Shown: one piece after another, positions 42,511-52,337 of the stretch
How positions within the stretch are numbered: position 1 is the stretch's first letter
How the letters are laid out: every line of letters begins with the position of its first letter
Assembly (NCBI GenBank): GCA_023212695.1
Contig: JALCCG010000054.1
Coordinates: forward strand, 1 to 64,000
DNA length: 64,000 nt
Source of the DNA: Sporisorium sorghi
Lineage: Eukaryota > Basidiomycota > Ustilaginomycetes > Ustilaginales > Ustilaginaceae
Direction of reading: 5' to 3'
Notes under the pieces: generated by a model
Told to the model about the DNA's origin: nothing
Seen by the model: only the letters and a program-made list of their open reading frames with translations
Database searches by the model: none
Translations under genes and position numbers: made by a program

Positions 42511-45500
42511 CTAAACCTTGCAGACCTTGCCCTGATTCTTTGAAGCGAGATCTTTGGCCCAGTCGCGGAGCACAACCTTGAGTGTAGAAGGGCAGCGGAC
42601 CACGAGAAAAGGTCGACAAGAAGGAGATCCCACAGCGTCGTACGAGCCAGTTTGGCCGAAGCAAGGTCAAGGTCAGGATTAAGCGTAGCGGCAAAGGTAT
42701 AAGGTTTGCAGTCGAACAGTCGACCGAAATCAGAGCGAGGCAAGGCAGAGTTAGTTCAAGCTGTCACTGTCACCGTCACACTGCACCCGTCTTCCTTTTG
42801 CTATCATCACATTGCCCAGACGCACCTTTTGAATCTTGCCCGAAGCTGTCTTGGGGAACTCGGCAGGAACACCGTCCTCGCCCAGAAACCACACCCAAGC
42901 GGGCGCACTCTGTCCGCCGACGTGCTTTTTGACGTACGCACGAATCTCTGCTGGCGTAACGTGAGCCTCCGCGTGCGATCTTGCCACAAAGACACCCACA
43001 GCCTGTCATCGCGATCACAACCATCACGGTAGACCGACGTTCGAAAAAGAGAGGCGTGAGTCAATCTGCCGATCATGAAACGAGCGCCAACCTCATTTGG
43101 CGCTGCTTTGAGGCTGGCTGCTGCCGATAAGCAGTCTTGGCAGCTTGTGTGACTTGAAAACTCACCTCGCCATACTTGTCATCGGGCACGGCAATGACTG
43201 CGTTGGTAGCGATGCCGTCCATGCGATCGATGCAGCTAATTGGTGGGAAGGCGTACCGAAATGAAGTATGAAAGATGTGAGTGTGTGATTTCTTGAAAGG
43301 GACGACTCGATGCGCAGTGCTCTCGAGAAAGGCTAGGCGGAATGCGGTCCGGCTCAAACTTACTTTTCGATGTTGGGTGGAAAGAGATTCTCGCCTTCGT
43401 TACCAGAACAAGAAAGGCCGCGTCAGTCAAGGATGGCTGAGCTACTCCAGGATCCCTCGAGGCAGGGCTCAGCACTTACCTCCACGAATAATGACATCCT
43501 TGGAACGACCGACGATGCGCACGTAGCCTTCCTCATCCATGATGCCAATGTCGCCCGTTCGCATCCACACAGTGCCAGGCTCGTCTGGGTGTCGCTCCAA
43601 GGCTTCATCCGTTCTCTGTGGATCCTTCCAATAGCCTTGCATGACGACGTATCCGGCGGTCTGATTGTGGCGTTCGGTTCCGTTTCGGTGCGGAACAAAG
43701 CATTGTGTGACAAAACCGAGAAAAAGGGGACCAATCAGCATCAGAGCGTCGTTTACATCGACACCTTGCCGTAAAGTCACTTACGCAAAGCTCTCCAGGC
43801 TGTCCCACGGGCAGAGGCTGGCCCAACGGGTCGTCAGGAGAGACGATTTTGGCATGCACGTGAGGATAGACTCGACCGACCGTCTCGCAGCGCCTCACGA
43901 TGGGAGCGTCGACATCTGGCAAAACAAGGTTTCGGACATGACCGAACAGGAACAAAGGTCAACACTCGCTGCCAGTCGTGCCAGCAATCGCAACGCAACT
44001 TACCACATCCGAATGTCACCGGCGAAGTTTCGGTCATGCCATAGACGACCGTCTGGTCACGGAGACCCAGCTTGCCTGGGCTCACCAAGGCTTGCATCAA
44101 GGCAATGGGCACCGTCGACCCGCTGTGTTGAGGAACAGAGTTCGTTGCAGGTCAGAAAAGTCGCAAATGGCCATGGGAGACGTAGGACTGACGCTCACCT
44201 TGTAAGTCCGGTTCGCAAAGAAGAAAAGTCGAAAGTCTCGCCTTGTCGCACTCCGTCAGGCAACGGATGACGTTTTGGATCCTCTGCGTGCTCTCTGATC
44301 GACTCGAGGAGCTCGAGCTCGGCGATAAAGTGGGTGGGCACGCCATGCATGGCCGTGCAACGCTCTTCCGACACGGCGCGGAGAGACCGGAGAGGATCAA
44401 ACCCTTCGGCAGCGTAGACGACCGACGCTCCATGGGTCCATGCAGCCAAATTCCCAAGAACAAGACCAAAGCAGTCTGACGTTGCGTCGAAAAAGACATT
44501 GTCAGCTAGCCTTCCTACGCTGCCTGCACATCTGTGGTGGACTTACGAAACAGTGGCGGAACATTGCATAGCTTGTCTGCTTCTGTAAACCCGAGGTTGT
44601 CACCGATTGCGATGCCGTTGTTGACGAGATTTCTCGAGGACAGCGCGACAGCTTTGGGCTTTCCCGTTGTTCCCGAAGTGAGCTGCAGATTGATGACATG
44701 CGTATTGAGCACCTCGACCTTGGGTGCATCAGACTTGGATGTGATGAGAAGCTCGCGATAGTCGATGGCTCGGTTGTGAAGTGCAGACATGGCATCTGTG
44801 AAGCGCTTGCCCTGCCGCGCAAGAACGCTGTTGCTCTCCCAGTGCCGTGGTCGGTTGTCGAGGTTGTCGAGCATGACGATGCGTTTCAAGCTTGGCAGCG
44901 AGTCGTCTTGGAGCAGAGTGGGGTCCCCAGAAGTGGAGACGGTGCTCGATAGCGAGGGAAGCAGCTCGAGAAGCGAGTCGAGGTAGTTGGATCCGCGCAG
45001 CGACGGGACCATGAACAGCGTGGTGGCTTCGACCAGATTGATGGCCCGCCGCAGTTCGGAGGTGCTGTAGGCAGGGTTCAGCGTGACGAGGACAGCTCCG
45101 ACCTGGGCACATGCCCATTGCAACGCTCCGTAGGCAGAGCAATTCCTGCATGGCAACAAACCCAATTGGAGAGCGTCAGCATTGTCTCGTTCGTTGCTCA
45201 AAAGCGTGTGACTCGGCGAGCGAACGGCACTTACATCATGAGAACTGCAACGCGGCCGCCCTGACGTACCCCTATTTGATGCAGTCCCGCGACGAGCTTT
45301 TGCACATGCTCGTCCATGGAGCCATACGACCAACGAACGCAGTCTGTCGATTCTAGAGGTGCTTTTCCGTGCTGAGACGCAGGCTCGTGTTTCGAGATGA
45401 GTGCGGGTCGGTCTGCGTACTTTGCCACGGCTTGCTGCCAGAACTGGCCGAGTGAGAGTTCGCAAAGCGGCTTGTCCGTTGGTCCAGAGGTTCGTGAGAG

Positions 45501-45641
45501 CAATAAGCCTTGCGAGTTCTTGCTGGTGGGATGCAGCTTGTATGTGGACTGCAAGCTCGAAGCCAGGCGCACTTGTCGACCAGCTGAGCTCCGCAAGCAG
45601 CCGGAGCCTGCCGAGGTCAAGGGTGACCAACGAGGTGGCAT
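42511..45641 (-). CDS. Acyl-CoA synthetase (AMP-binding, ACSF2-like), 10 exons
   Basis: Exons by my reconstruction: 45641-45235, 45145-44547, 44475-44199, 44122-44004, 43915-43785, 43660-43480, 43394-43364, 43235-43166, 43002-42826 and 42576-42511. They give 685 aa in one frame. It activates a carboxylic acid with ATP and CoA. Motifs: P-loop TSGTTGKPK at about 288, [27 protein letters not shown], the hinge region [13 protein letters not shown], and the C-terminal catalytic lysine in KTASGKIQK (K661). The N-terminus (MPPRWSPL..., Arg/Ser-rich, no acids for about 30 residues) resembles a mitochondrial presequence. The C-terminus KVCKV is not a peroxisomal PTS1. This fits the medium-chain ACSF2-like group, although the chain length is not deducible. 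Several acceptors are AAG, which is unusual. Retention of the last intron would give a different 24-residue end. Confidence 0.87.
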
Positions 45642-46490
45642 CGTAGACGCTGTTCAGACGCTGTTCGCGGTCAAGGTCAAAGCCAAGGATCACGCTTTAG
45701 CGCAAGGGTTGTAGTAGTCGGTCAAGGATGCTACGATGAAAGAGGTGGGGGTTGCGAAAGCTCTGATCCCTTCGACACGGAACTCAGCTAACTACCTAGC
45801 ACCCCACACTTTCGGCCTCGGCGGCTTCGGCGTACTACGATCAAGGGTCTGGGCTAGGTAGCCAAGCGCTAGAAGGGCTCGACCAGTGTGCTGCACAGCT
45901 TCGACTCGACGGCGAAAGGTCACCGGACCACAGCGAGCAGGCGTTGGCTTTGGATTAGCCGGCGCCTTGGCCACCTCTTCTCGCCTTTGGCTATACAAGT
46001 GCGTGCAAGTCTTTACCGGCCAACGTCAAATCTCGAAGCAGCGAGGCTTTTTTGCGGGGTCAACGGAGGGCAGCGGCTAAAACGCAGCCCCGCTCACTAG
46101 GAAAAAAATAATAATAATTTGTCACAGAATTGTTAGCTCTCAGCAACTGACAAATTGCAAGCTGGAAAAAGGCAGATCGGACCCGAGATCGAAGGAACGC
46201 GCGTCGATTCGCACGAGAGAGTGAAATTCGCCCTTTCTCGTAGCGGTCGCTCTCTTGCCTGAACTCTGGAATTTCTTCGGAAGATCGAGGAGAAGCCGGT
46301 TTGAGAAGGGCGAGAAGGCTCAACGCAGCGACTGAAAACGAAAGTGCAATCGGGGCGTGCTGTATCTGTTTGTCAGTGGCTCGTCGTCGTCGTTCTCAGA
46401 CGACATTTTTTCGTATTTTCGTATCATCACCGACATCACTCCTCTCACCTTGCACACCATCCACCCCGACCCCTTCATCTTTTCGTCAAC
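45642..46490. other. Divergent promoter region
   Basis: 850 bases shared by the acyl-CoA synthetase (minus) and COX4 (plus), both probably mitochondrial. No further gene is visible. Confidence 0.5.
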
Positions 46491-47313
46491 ATGCTCTTCG
46501 CCGCTCGCCGTCTCGTTGCCCGCGCACCCGCCGCTCTGCGCGTGGCCCCCACGCCTGTCAACTCGACCGCGCGACTGTTCACTTCGTCTGCGCTCCGATT
46601 CGCCGCTGGCCCGCCCGTCATCCAGGGCGAGGGTGCCAAGCAAGGTGAGATGCCCACGGACGAACAGCAGGCTACGGGTCTCGAGCGTTTCGAGCTGCTC
46701 GGAAAGCTCCAGGGCGTCGATGTGTTCGACATGGAGCCGCTGCAGATGACCCACCTTGGTACCACCGAGAACCCGATCAAGGTTAAGAGCTACGTAAGTG
46801 TTGCATGGCGTGCTGGAGGAGGAGGATACTTCTGGCGAAGGATATAGGGTCGAAGTCAGGAAGGGCAGGCTTCAGATGGGAACGAGCATTCTACAGCAAC
46901 GGAACAATCTGTGCGAACGGGCTTTGGCACCCAACTTGCTGGAATGCGGAACCGCTCTCGCTCTCGCATCGCCCGACGGAGCACAGAATTGGCAGGACTC
47001 AGCAATGCGCTATGCCGAAGCACCGATCCTTACTGACCATTCACAATCTTGCCTTCAAACAGTGGCCCACCCGAATCGTCGGATGCACCGGTTACCCCGC
47101 CGACTCGCACGACACGATCTACCTGCACCTCAACAACCAGCTCAAGCACCACCGATGCCCCGAGTGTGGCAGTGGTAAGTATTCGCTTCATTCAAGGTAC
47201 TCTCACACGTTGTGTGATGACTGGCTTTTGTTGATCATTGTGCCTTCTTTTGTCGCGCAAAAACAGTGTATGAGATGGACTTCCAGGGTGACGAGCACGC
47301 CGGCCACCACTAA
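46491..47313 (+). CDS. COX4: Cytochrome c oxidase subunit IV (mammalian Vb type), zinc-binding
   Basis: Three exons: 46491-46793, 47063-47174 and 47267-47313, giving 153 aa. Donors GTAAGT, acceptors CAG. The first 40 residues are an Arg/Ala/Ser-rich presequence for the mitochondrial matrix. The mature part holds the subunit's conserved core: GLERFELLGKLQG, then WPTRIVGCTGYPADSH and the zinc ligands of HHRCPECG, ending EMDFQGDEHAGHH. Cox4 is a nuclear-coded peripheral subunit on the matrix side of respiratory complex IV, needed for its assembly. Length and motif order match the family. The first intron (269 bases) is long for this window. Confidence 0.95.
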
Positions 47314-47609
47314 ATCGGTCTTCGCGCACACGATAACCTTCGCCAATACATGTGATATCGTCGCCAGCACATAATGCAAACCTTGTCAGCTTGACCTTTT
47401 CATTCGTGCGACGTGGGACCCCGTTCAGCACCCATACCGACATAGTGGCTTAGCAGCCAAAACGACATAGCAGCTCAACATCAATGCAGAATCGCCATGG
47501 ATGGAAACCTGCAACTCGATCCTGGAAACTGGCACAGCATCACAAACGCAGACAAAAGCAGAAAGCTGGTATCTTCATTAAAGCATGCTACCATCTACAA
47601 CACTCCGCT

Positions 47610-47720
47610 TTAGGTCGACTCGTCGGCCTTCTCGGCCTCGCCGACGGCCTGGTCGATCTCGCGCTCCTGTTGGGCATCCAAACGAGTCTTCTTGTCAGCT
47701 GCTGTTGCACCATCCCAAAG
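47610..47720 (-). other. In-frame 36-codon extension beyond the TGA
   Basis: Same frame as the 76-aa protein, ending in TAA. The stop context is TGA followed by CTT. UGA-CU contexts favour read-through, though the strongest known motif is UGA-CUA. The extension ends in EST, not a peroxisomal PTS1. A nonsense mutation, a sequence error or an unrecognised intron are the alternatives. Confidence 0.45.
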
Positions 47721-47951
47721 TCACGGCGGCTTCTCGGCACTTAGCTGCTTAGTAGCGTCGACCTTGGCGCCGCGCGTCGAGACGCCGGGCGAGTCGTCGA
47801 TCATGTTGCTCGTGTCGAGTTCCGAAGCCTCGGACTGGAGCTGCTTCTGCTCGGATCCGCTCGAGGCGACGTCGTCTTCGGCCTGGGCGTCGACGTTGGT
47901 GTCCTGGACCGACTCGTCCTGGATCGGGATCTGCTCTTCCTGCGCCGACAT
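47721..47951 (-). CDS. Small acidic protein, 76 aa, with open extension after TGA
   Basis: The ATG at 47951 starts MSAQEEQIPIQDESVQD. The protein is rich in Asp, Glu, Ser and Gln with no Cys and no hydrophobic segment. The frame stops at a TGA (47723-47721) but stays open for 36 more codons to a TAA at 47612-47610. That part has a similar charged, Ala/Glu/Lys-rich composition (DKKTRLDAQQERE, QAVGEAEKADEST). The full chain would be 112 residues plus the decoded stop. I do not recognise the family. The gene is convergent with COX4 (about 300 bases between ends). Confidence 0.55.
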   Translation of the reverse strand: MSAQEEQIPIQDESVQDTNVDAQAEDDVASSGSEQKQLQSEASELDTSNMIDDSPGVSTRGAKVDATKQLSAEKPP

Positions 47952-49282
47952 GTTGAGTGTGAGTGAGTGTGAGTGGTTGAACGAGTGTGTTGCGGTGATC
48001 CGAAGGGAGTAGGATGTGTTGAGGGAAGGTCGGAGATGAAGAGATGGTAAGATGCGCAAGTACTTAAACCTTTGCGCTCTCAGTGGACCCTTCGACGCAA
48101 CAAGGGTCACAAGCTGCGTTGCGTAAAGGCGAGCACCAAAGGGTTGTGCTGCACGCACAATGCAGATCGTTCAAGCCTCCACAAGCGACATCGTCATCGA
48201 GGGAAGCACCTTCCAAAGGTCACGCTAAGCAGACGTCTGCAGCCATGGTGACGAGCAACAGTGGCTACTTTCCACGCCATCACACGAGCGTAGTCTACCG
48301 TTCGTTCGCTGGGCGCCGGCGAACGACGGAATGCTGATTCATGCTACGATGGGCCCAAAATGCAGCTGCTGAACCAGGACAGCCTCCAGAAGAATGCCGA
48401 GGAGAGGAGGCGATTGTCACGCGGGCTGTGAGACAGGGTCGACGCGATGCGGTCATGCAGGGGTTTGGCTCAAAGACGTGAAGCAGTTGTGTTGACCGCT
48501 CTTGGTCGCGTCTATGGACAGCCGCAGCATGTGATTGACCAAAGACGTCAGAGAGACGAGCGCAACATGTCGAGCGAGAGTCTACATCCATCGGACTCGC
48601 TTCTTAGCAGGCAAGAAGAACAGTTGATGTGGACAGCAAGCTCGATGGACCCTGGGCTTAGCAAAGCCGATCTTTCCACCTCGGCTACGGCGGTCTGCCG
48701 TTTACGGAAGCGGAACCTCGACGTCAACGGACTCTCTTCTCGGTCCCTCAAGAGGTCTTTTCACCGGCGGCGGATCTTGACGTGAGGCTCTTTCGTGAGG
48801 CGGTCGTAAACACCGACCGGGGCGCCTTGTCTTAGCCCGCTGACCCAAGCAAACACGTCAGGCAAGACGCGTGACTCGGCGACTGTTGGTGTGGAGTTCG
48901 CGTAAAGTGCTGCTCGTTGATTCAACGGTCTTGGTCGTCTGCCAGGGCATCGCGATTGGGAGAGCCCGATGAAACGGTGTGTTGATGCATGGTCGCAGCC
49001 GTCAGGCGCTCGTCTATCGTGCGCCTTGGAAGCTGAGAAGAGTTGACGACGACGGCGTGTATCGGTCTCTGTGTGAGGGCAGGCCGAGGAATCTCACATT
49101 TTCCCCTTGCCCTCAAGATCTGTGGCAGTTCGATTGCCCTTCACACCATATTTCGGTCTCAAGAGCATCTCACTTCTCCTCCAGAACATCGTACCCTCAC
49201 TGGTCCAGGCTCTCAGCGAAAGAACGAGCACTTCTTGTCATCAAATTCGTTGTCATTCCGTGCAAATGTGCGTCGACCGCAT
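47952..49282. other. Intergenic region, no gene recognised
   Basis: 1.3 kb with several short overlapping open frames on both strands, none with a motif, intron structure or protein-like composition. The first few hundred bases are the promoter of the small acidic protein. Confidence 0.5.
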
Positions 49283-49603
49283 CTACTTGATCGGAAGCTT
49301 CTGAACAGCAGCCTGGGACTTGGCGTCGTTCTCGATGGTCGCGCACCACTTCTGCACGGTCGGGTAGGGCGAGAGGTCGATGTTGCCAAAGCGGGCGATG
49401 CGGACCCAGGTCCAGAAGGCGAAGTCGGCGATGGTGGGGCGGTCGAGTGCGATAAAGCTCGATCCGCGCGCCTGTTGCTTCTTGAGCTGCTCCTCGAGGA
49501 TTTGGTAAAGGCGCGCGGTTTCGCCTTCGAAGCGGGTGAAGGCGGACTTTTGAGGAGCTTCGCCGTAGGCTCCTTGCCAGTAGTGTACTAGGTAGACAGC
49601 TCC
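49283..49603 (-). pseudogene. Glutathione S-transferase C-terminal fragment
   Basis: About 107 codons ending in TAG at 49285-49283. They encode a GST C-terminal all-helical domain: YLVHYWQGAYGE, an amphipathic helix, then the diagnostic PTIADFAFWTWV and a terminal region (PYPTVQKWCATIE). The glutathione-binding thioredoxin-fold half (about 80-100 residues) is absent. The frame meets a TGA at 49606-49604, and no N-terminal half was found upstream. It runs straight into the 3' end of an unrelated ORF in another frame. This fits a truncated relic rather than a working enzyme. Confidence 0.75.
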
Positions 49604-50262
49604 TCACGCTCGTCCTTGGCCGCTTTGGGGGTCGGAGAAGACGAGGTACTGGCATGGTCGAAGGAGGAGGCGTTCGGTTGGGAGGGCGTGTGCGGCGTGG
49701 TCGAGGAAGAAGGAGGGCCAGAGGCATCATTGTCGTCGGAGCGGTCGTCCGAAGCAGGCGACAGAGGTGGACGGCGGCAGTCGGCCTCCTCGCAAGCGTC
49801 GATACGAGCCAGGCGGTCACTAAACCCAGTAGGCAGCATGCCGTTCTCTAGACCACCCCACCAGAAGATGTCGCGATCAGAGGCCATATCAGCAAAAGAA
49901 CGAGAAGGAGGAGCGAGCTGGTAGAGGTCTTCAAGGGGCAGCGTGTTGCCCGGGGCGTGAAAGGCCCGTAAAGGGTCCAAGGGGAAGGCCGCGCAGAGCA
50001 TCTTGAGTAGCTCCATTTTGCGGAACTGAAGGACCACTCGGGTCTCATCCAAAGCAAAGTAGCGGCGAAGTTCGGCTTGACAAGCTGGGTCGGGAAAGCA
50101 GGCGATGACCCGGTCGAAAAACTCCTGAAGAGAAGGGGCTGTGTCGGAGAGAACAGGTTGCGAGTCGGTGGTGAGGTGTCTGTCAACAACCGTGTTCGGA
50201 GTGTCGCCTGGTGAGGTAGAGCCGGGTCGGTTGGGCGGAGCTTGTGACGGTGCGCCTGTTCT
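49588..50262 (-). CDS. Unidentified ORF without start codon, fragment
   Basis: 224 open codons bounded by TGA (50265-50263) and TAG (49590-49588). The first ATG in frame is at 50016, deep inside an apparently ordered region (EFFDRVIACFPDP, ELRRYFALDETRVVLQFRK, DIFWWGGLENGM). The first 60 residues are Pro/Ser/Thr-rich and the last 70 are Ser/Pro/Asp/Thr-rich. Regular ordered and disordered zones suggest real coding sequence that has lost its 5' exon or start. Its last bases overlap the GST fragment in another frame. It could be a mobile-element-derived or captured piece; I do not recognise the family. Confidence 0.4.
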   Translation of the reverse strand, partial: RTGAPSQAPPNRPGSTSPGDTPNTVVDRHLTTDSQPVLSDTAPSLQEFFDRVIACFPDPACQAELRRYFALDETRVVLQFRKMELLKMLCAAFPLDPLRAFHAPGNTLPLEDLYQLAPPSRSFADMASDRDIFWWGGLENGMLPTGFSDRLARIDACEEADCRRPPLSPASDDRSDDNDASGPPSSSTTPHTPSQPNASSFDHASTSSSPTPKAAKDEREELST

Positions 50263-50355
50263 TCAAACTGGGAATGACACGAACCAGGGACGGAAGGGAT
50301 GGTCTCGGATGCTAGCATTGTTCTTTGACAGCTTGATACATTCGTAAGGGGCTTT

Positions 50356-50799
50356 CTACAGAGCAGTGGTGCCAGCAGCCACGCCGTGGTTGAGCTGCTT
50401 GGCAGCCTGCACGAGACCATAAATGCACGTGATGTTGCCCGTCCACCAAGCAATCGTTCGGGCCCAAGCCAGCGTCGGGTCCTCAACAGTAATATAGAAC
50501 ACCGCAAACGCAGCGCAAGCAGCGAGGTACGTGCCGGCGACGCGGTTGATCAGGCGGTTGGACGCACCAGCAATCTGCAGCGACAGGATGGTGCCGACGA
50601 AGACGGGCAGGCTCTCAACGGCGTTGTAGTGCGCAGCCTCCCATCGCTTGAGACGACACAGCTGGGCGGGCGTGATCTTGCCCGAGGCGACGTGCTTTTC
50701 ACCGTTAACGCGCAGATCGTCGCGCGGGTAGACATTGTTGTCTTTGATTTGATGATTTGAAGTTTGTTTCGCTCGAGACGAACTCGAGCCCAGAAGCAT
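50356..50799 (-). CDS. MAPEG-family membrane protein, N-terminally short
   Basis: 147 aa from the ATG at 50799. The MAPEG signature region is present (NNVYPRDDLR, LKRWEAAHYNAVESLPVF), followed by two or three membrane helices (VGTILSLQIAG, TYLAACAAFAVFYITV, TIAWWTGNITCIYGLV). MAPEG proteins are four-helix membrane enzymes that conjugate or isomerise substrates with glutathione. The first helix normally lies about 15-30 residues before the NPR-like motif. Here that space is a polar Ser/Lys-rich stretch, so the helix is missing unless an upstream exon was not recognised. It may be a degraded gene. Confidence 0.65.
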   Translation of the reverse strand: MLLGSSSSRAKQTSNHQIKDNNVYPRDDLRVNGEKHVASGKITPAQLCRLKRWEAAHYNAVESLPVFVGTILSLQIAGASNRLINRVAGTYLAACAAFAVFYITVEDPTLAWARTIAWWTGNITCIYGLVQAAKQLNHGVAAGTTAL

Positions 50800-51344
50800 A
50801 CATGCCTGAAGAGGCCAAAACAGCTCCTGTTGTTGAGGCTGCTTGAAGGCGACAAACCGGTTGCCGCCTCCGCTTGTGTTGCAGCCTCTTGTCCATAGGG
50901 CGTAAGAGCATAAAGTCTGCGTAACGCCGCAGACGGTCGAGCGGGCTGGCGCCTCCCACTAAAGCGGTCGAGGTGTGCTTGGTGTTTTGACTGTCGTCAC
51001 AGCATGCCTTCGAAGAAGGCGGTGTATAGCGACGCCGTTCAAGCGTGTCGAAAGGGTCGTTGAACAGCTTGATAAAGCACGTTCCGGACGAGGCGCGCGG
51101 CTTTGGAGAGCGTGACGTCTCAAGCCGAGTTGGACATGCGCCAAGACGTCAGCCAAGGCGTCATCGATTGAGGATGAAAGCGATTCCCGCGCGTGTCCCG
51201 ATCTGGACTTTTGCCCGATCCATGACCAGCTACGAGCTACGAACGCTGCAGGGTCCAAAATTTCATTTCACAGCATGAGAGTGCGGCTTTCTTCCTGCAG
51301 CTGCCTCGTTTGCGCATTGAACATCAGCACAAGCAACATCAAGC
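50800..51344. other. Intergenic region, divergent
   Basis: 545 bases between the MAPEG gene and PYM. I searched the minus strand for a missing MAPEG first exon and found no hydrophobic segment with splice sites. No other feature is seen. Confidence 0.5.
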
Positions 51345-52082
51345 ATGACTTCAGCTTCGACGTCAAGAGATCCAAGAGCTACTGCAGCAGGCATCGTCGA
51401 GCGCGCCGATACGCAACAAAGGGTGATTCCCGAATCGAGGAGAGCAGATGGATCGGTCAGAAAGGAACGCAAAGTCAGGCCTGGCTTCACCCCAGTCGAA
51501 GATGTGGTGCGCTATCGACCAGCGCGGGCAAGAGAGGCGGAAGAAGCGCGCAAGAGAGGCATTCCTGGCAGTGCGGAACCTTCGATGGCTTCAACGTCCC
51601 GCTCGTCTGCCGTATCAGCGCAACCACCTTCGTCTCGAACTCCAGTCTCCGGAAGATCCGACTCTGATCGATCTACCTGGCGCCTGAATGCAACAAGACC
51701 ATCGGCAGCTTCCGACGGCAAGAATGGTGGTCAGCAGCCAAGAGGCAACTTTGCCCCTCTCGAACCTCCAAAACAGCCAAGAGGCGAGAGACCTCCTGCG
51801 ACAAGCTCGCTCGATACTTCCGAAACACCGACTTCTGGCGCAAAGCCATGGCAGAACTCGCGTCTGCGCAAGCCACAACCACCAAAGCTCAGTCAAGAAG
51901 CTGCGTCGCCTCTGCCGGAAGCGTGGGACCAAGATGAACCTAGGCAGAACGGCCATTCCGTCAAGAAGGCGGATGCGGACAAGGTCTCCGCTCGCAAAAA
52001 GGCTTCCGCAGATGACTTGGCATCGAGGCTCGACAGTCTGCGCATTGGCGAAAGTAAAGACACGAAAGACGCCGAATCCTGA
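51345..52082 (+). CDS. PYM1: PYM, partner of Y14 and Mago
   Basis: 245 aa, intronless. The N-terminal Mago-binding motif is at about residues 25-60: RVIPESRRADGSVRKERKVR, PGFTPVEDVVRYRP. That motif is diagnostic of PYM/WIBG, which binds the Mago-Y14 pair of the exon junction complex and removes it from mRNA at the ribosome in the cytoplasm. The rest is disordered and rich in Ser, Pro, Arg and Lys, with a final helical segment (DDLASRLDSLRIGES), as in other PYM proteins. Its presence agrees with a spliceosomal, EJC-using fungus. It is followed on the same strand by an unknown gene about 255 bases downstream. Confidence 0.85.
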   Translation: MTSASTSRDPRATAAGIVERADTQQRVIPESRRADGSVRKERKVRPGFTPVEDVVRYRPARAREAEEARKRGIPGSAEPSMASTSRSSAVSAQPPSSRTPVSGRSDSDRSTWRLNATRPSAASDGKNGGQQPRGNFAPLEPPKQPRGERPPATSSLDTSETPTSGAKPWQNSRLRKPQPPKLSQEAASPLPEAWDQDEPRQNGHSVKKADADKVSARKKASADDLASRLDSLRIGESKDTKDAES

Positions 52083-52337
52083 CCTTCTTGGCTACACATC
52101 CCTATGCCAATCTCATCCTTCACTCTGTAAAGGTCGCAGCCGCTTTGCTGATGAGTTTCATTCGTGTCTTGTGCCATATTGCGTTGATACAAAGACGAGT
52201 GAGTGTTGTCTTGAGTCGTGTGAGCTTTGACGATTGAAACGCGGAGAAATCCGAAATTGGATCGACAGCTTTGGTCACCTTTGCGCGCTTGTCACATTCA
52301 CATTCTCCGACTCAGCCTTAACTTAAATCTCAATTCT

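Noticed and set aside
48447..48785. 112-codon plus-strand frame in the 48-kb gap
   Set aside because: No domain, no supporting splice sites, and overlapping frames of equal quality on the other strand.
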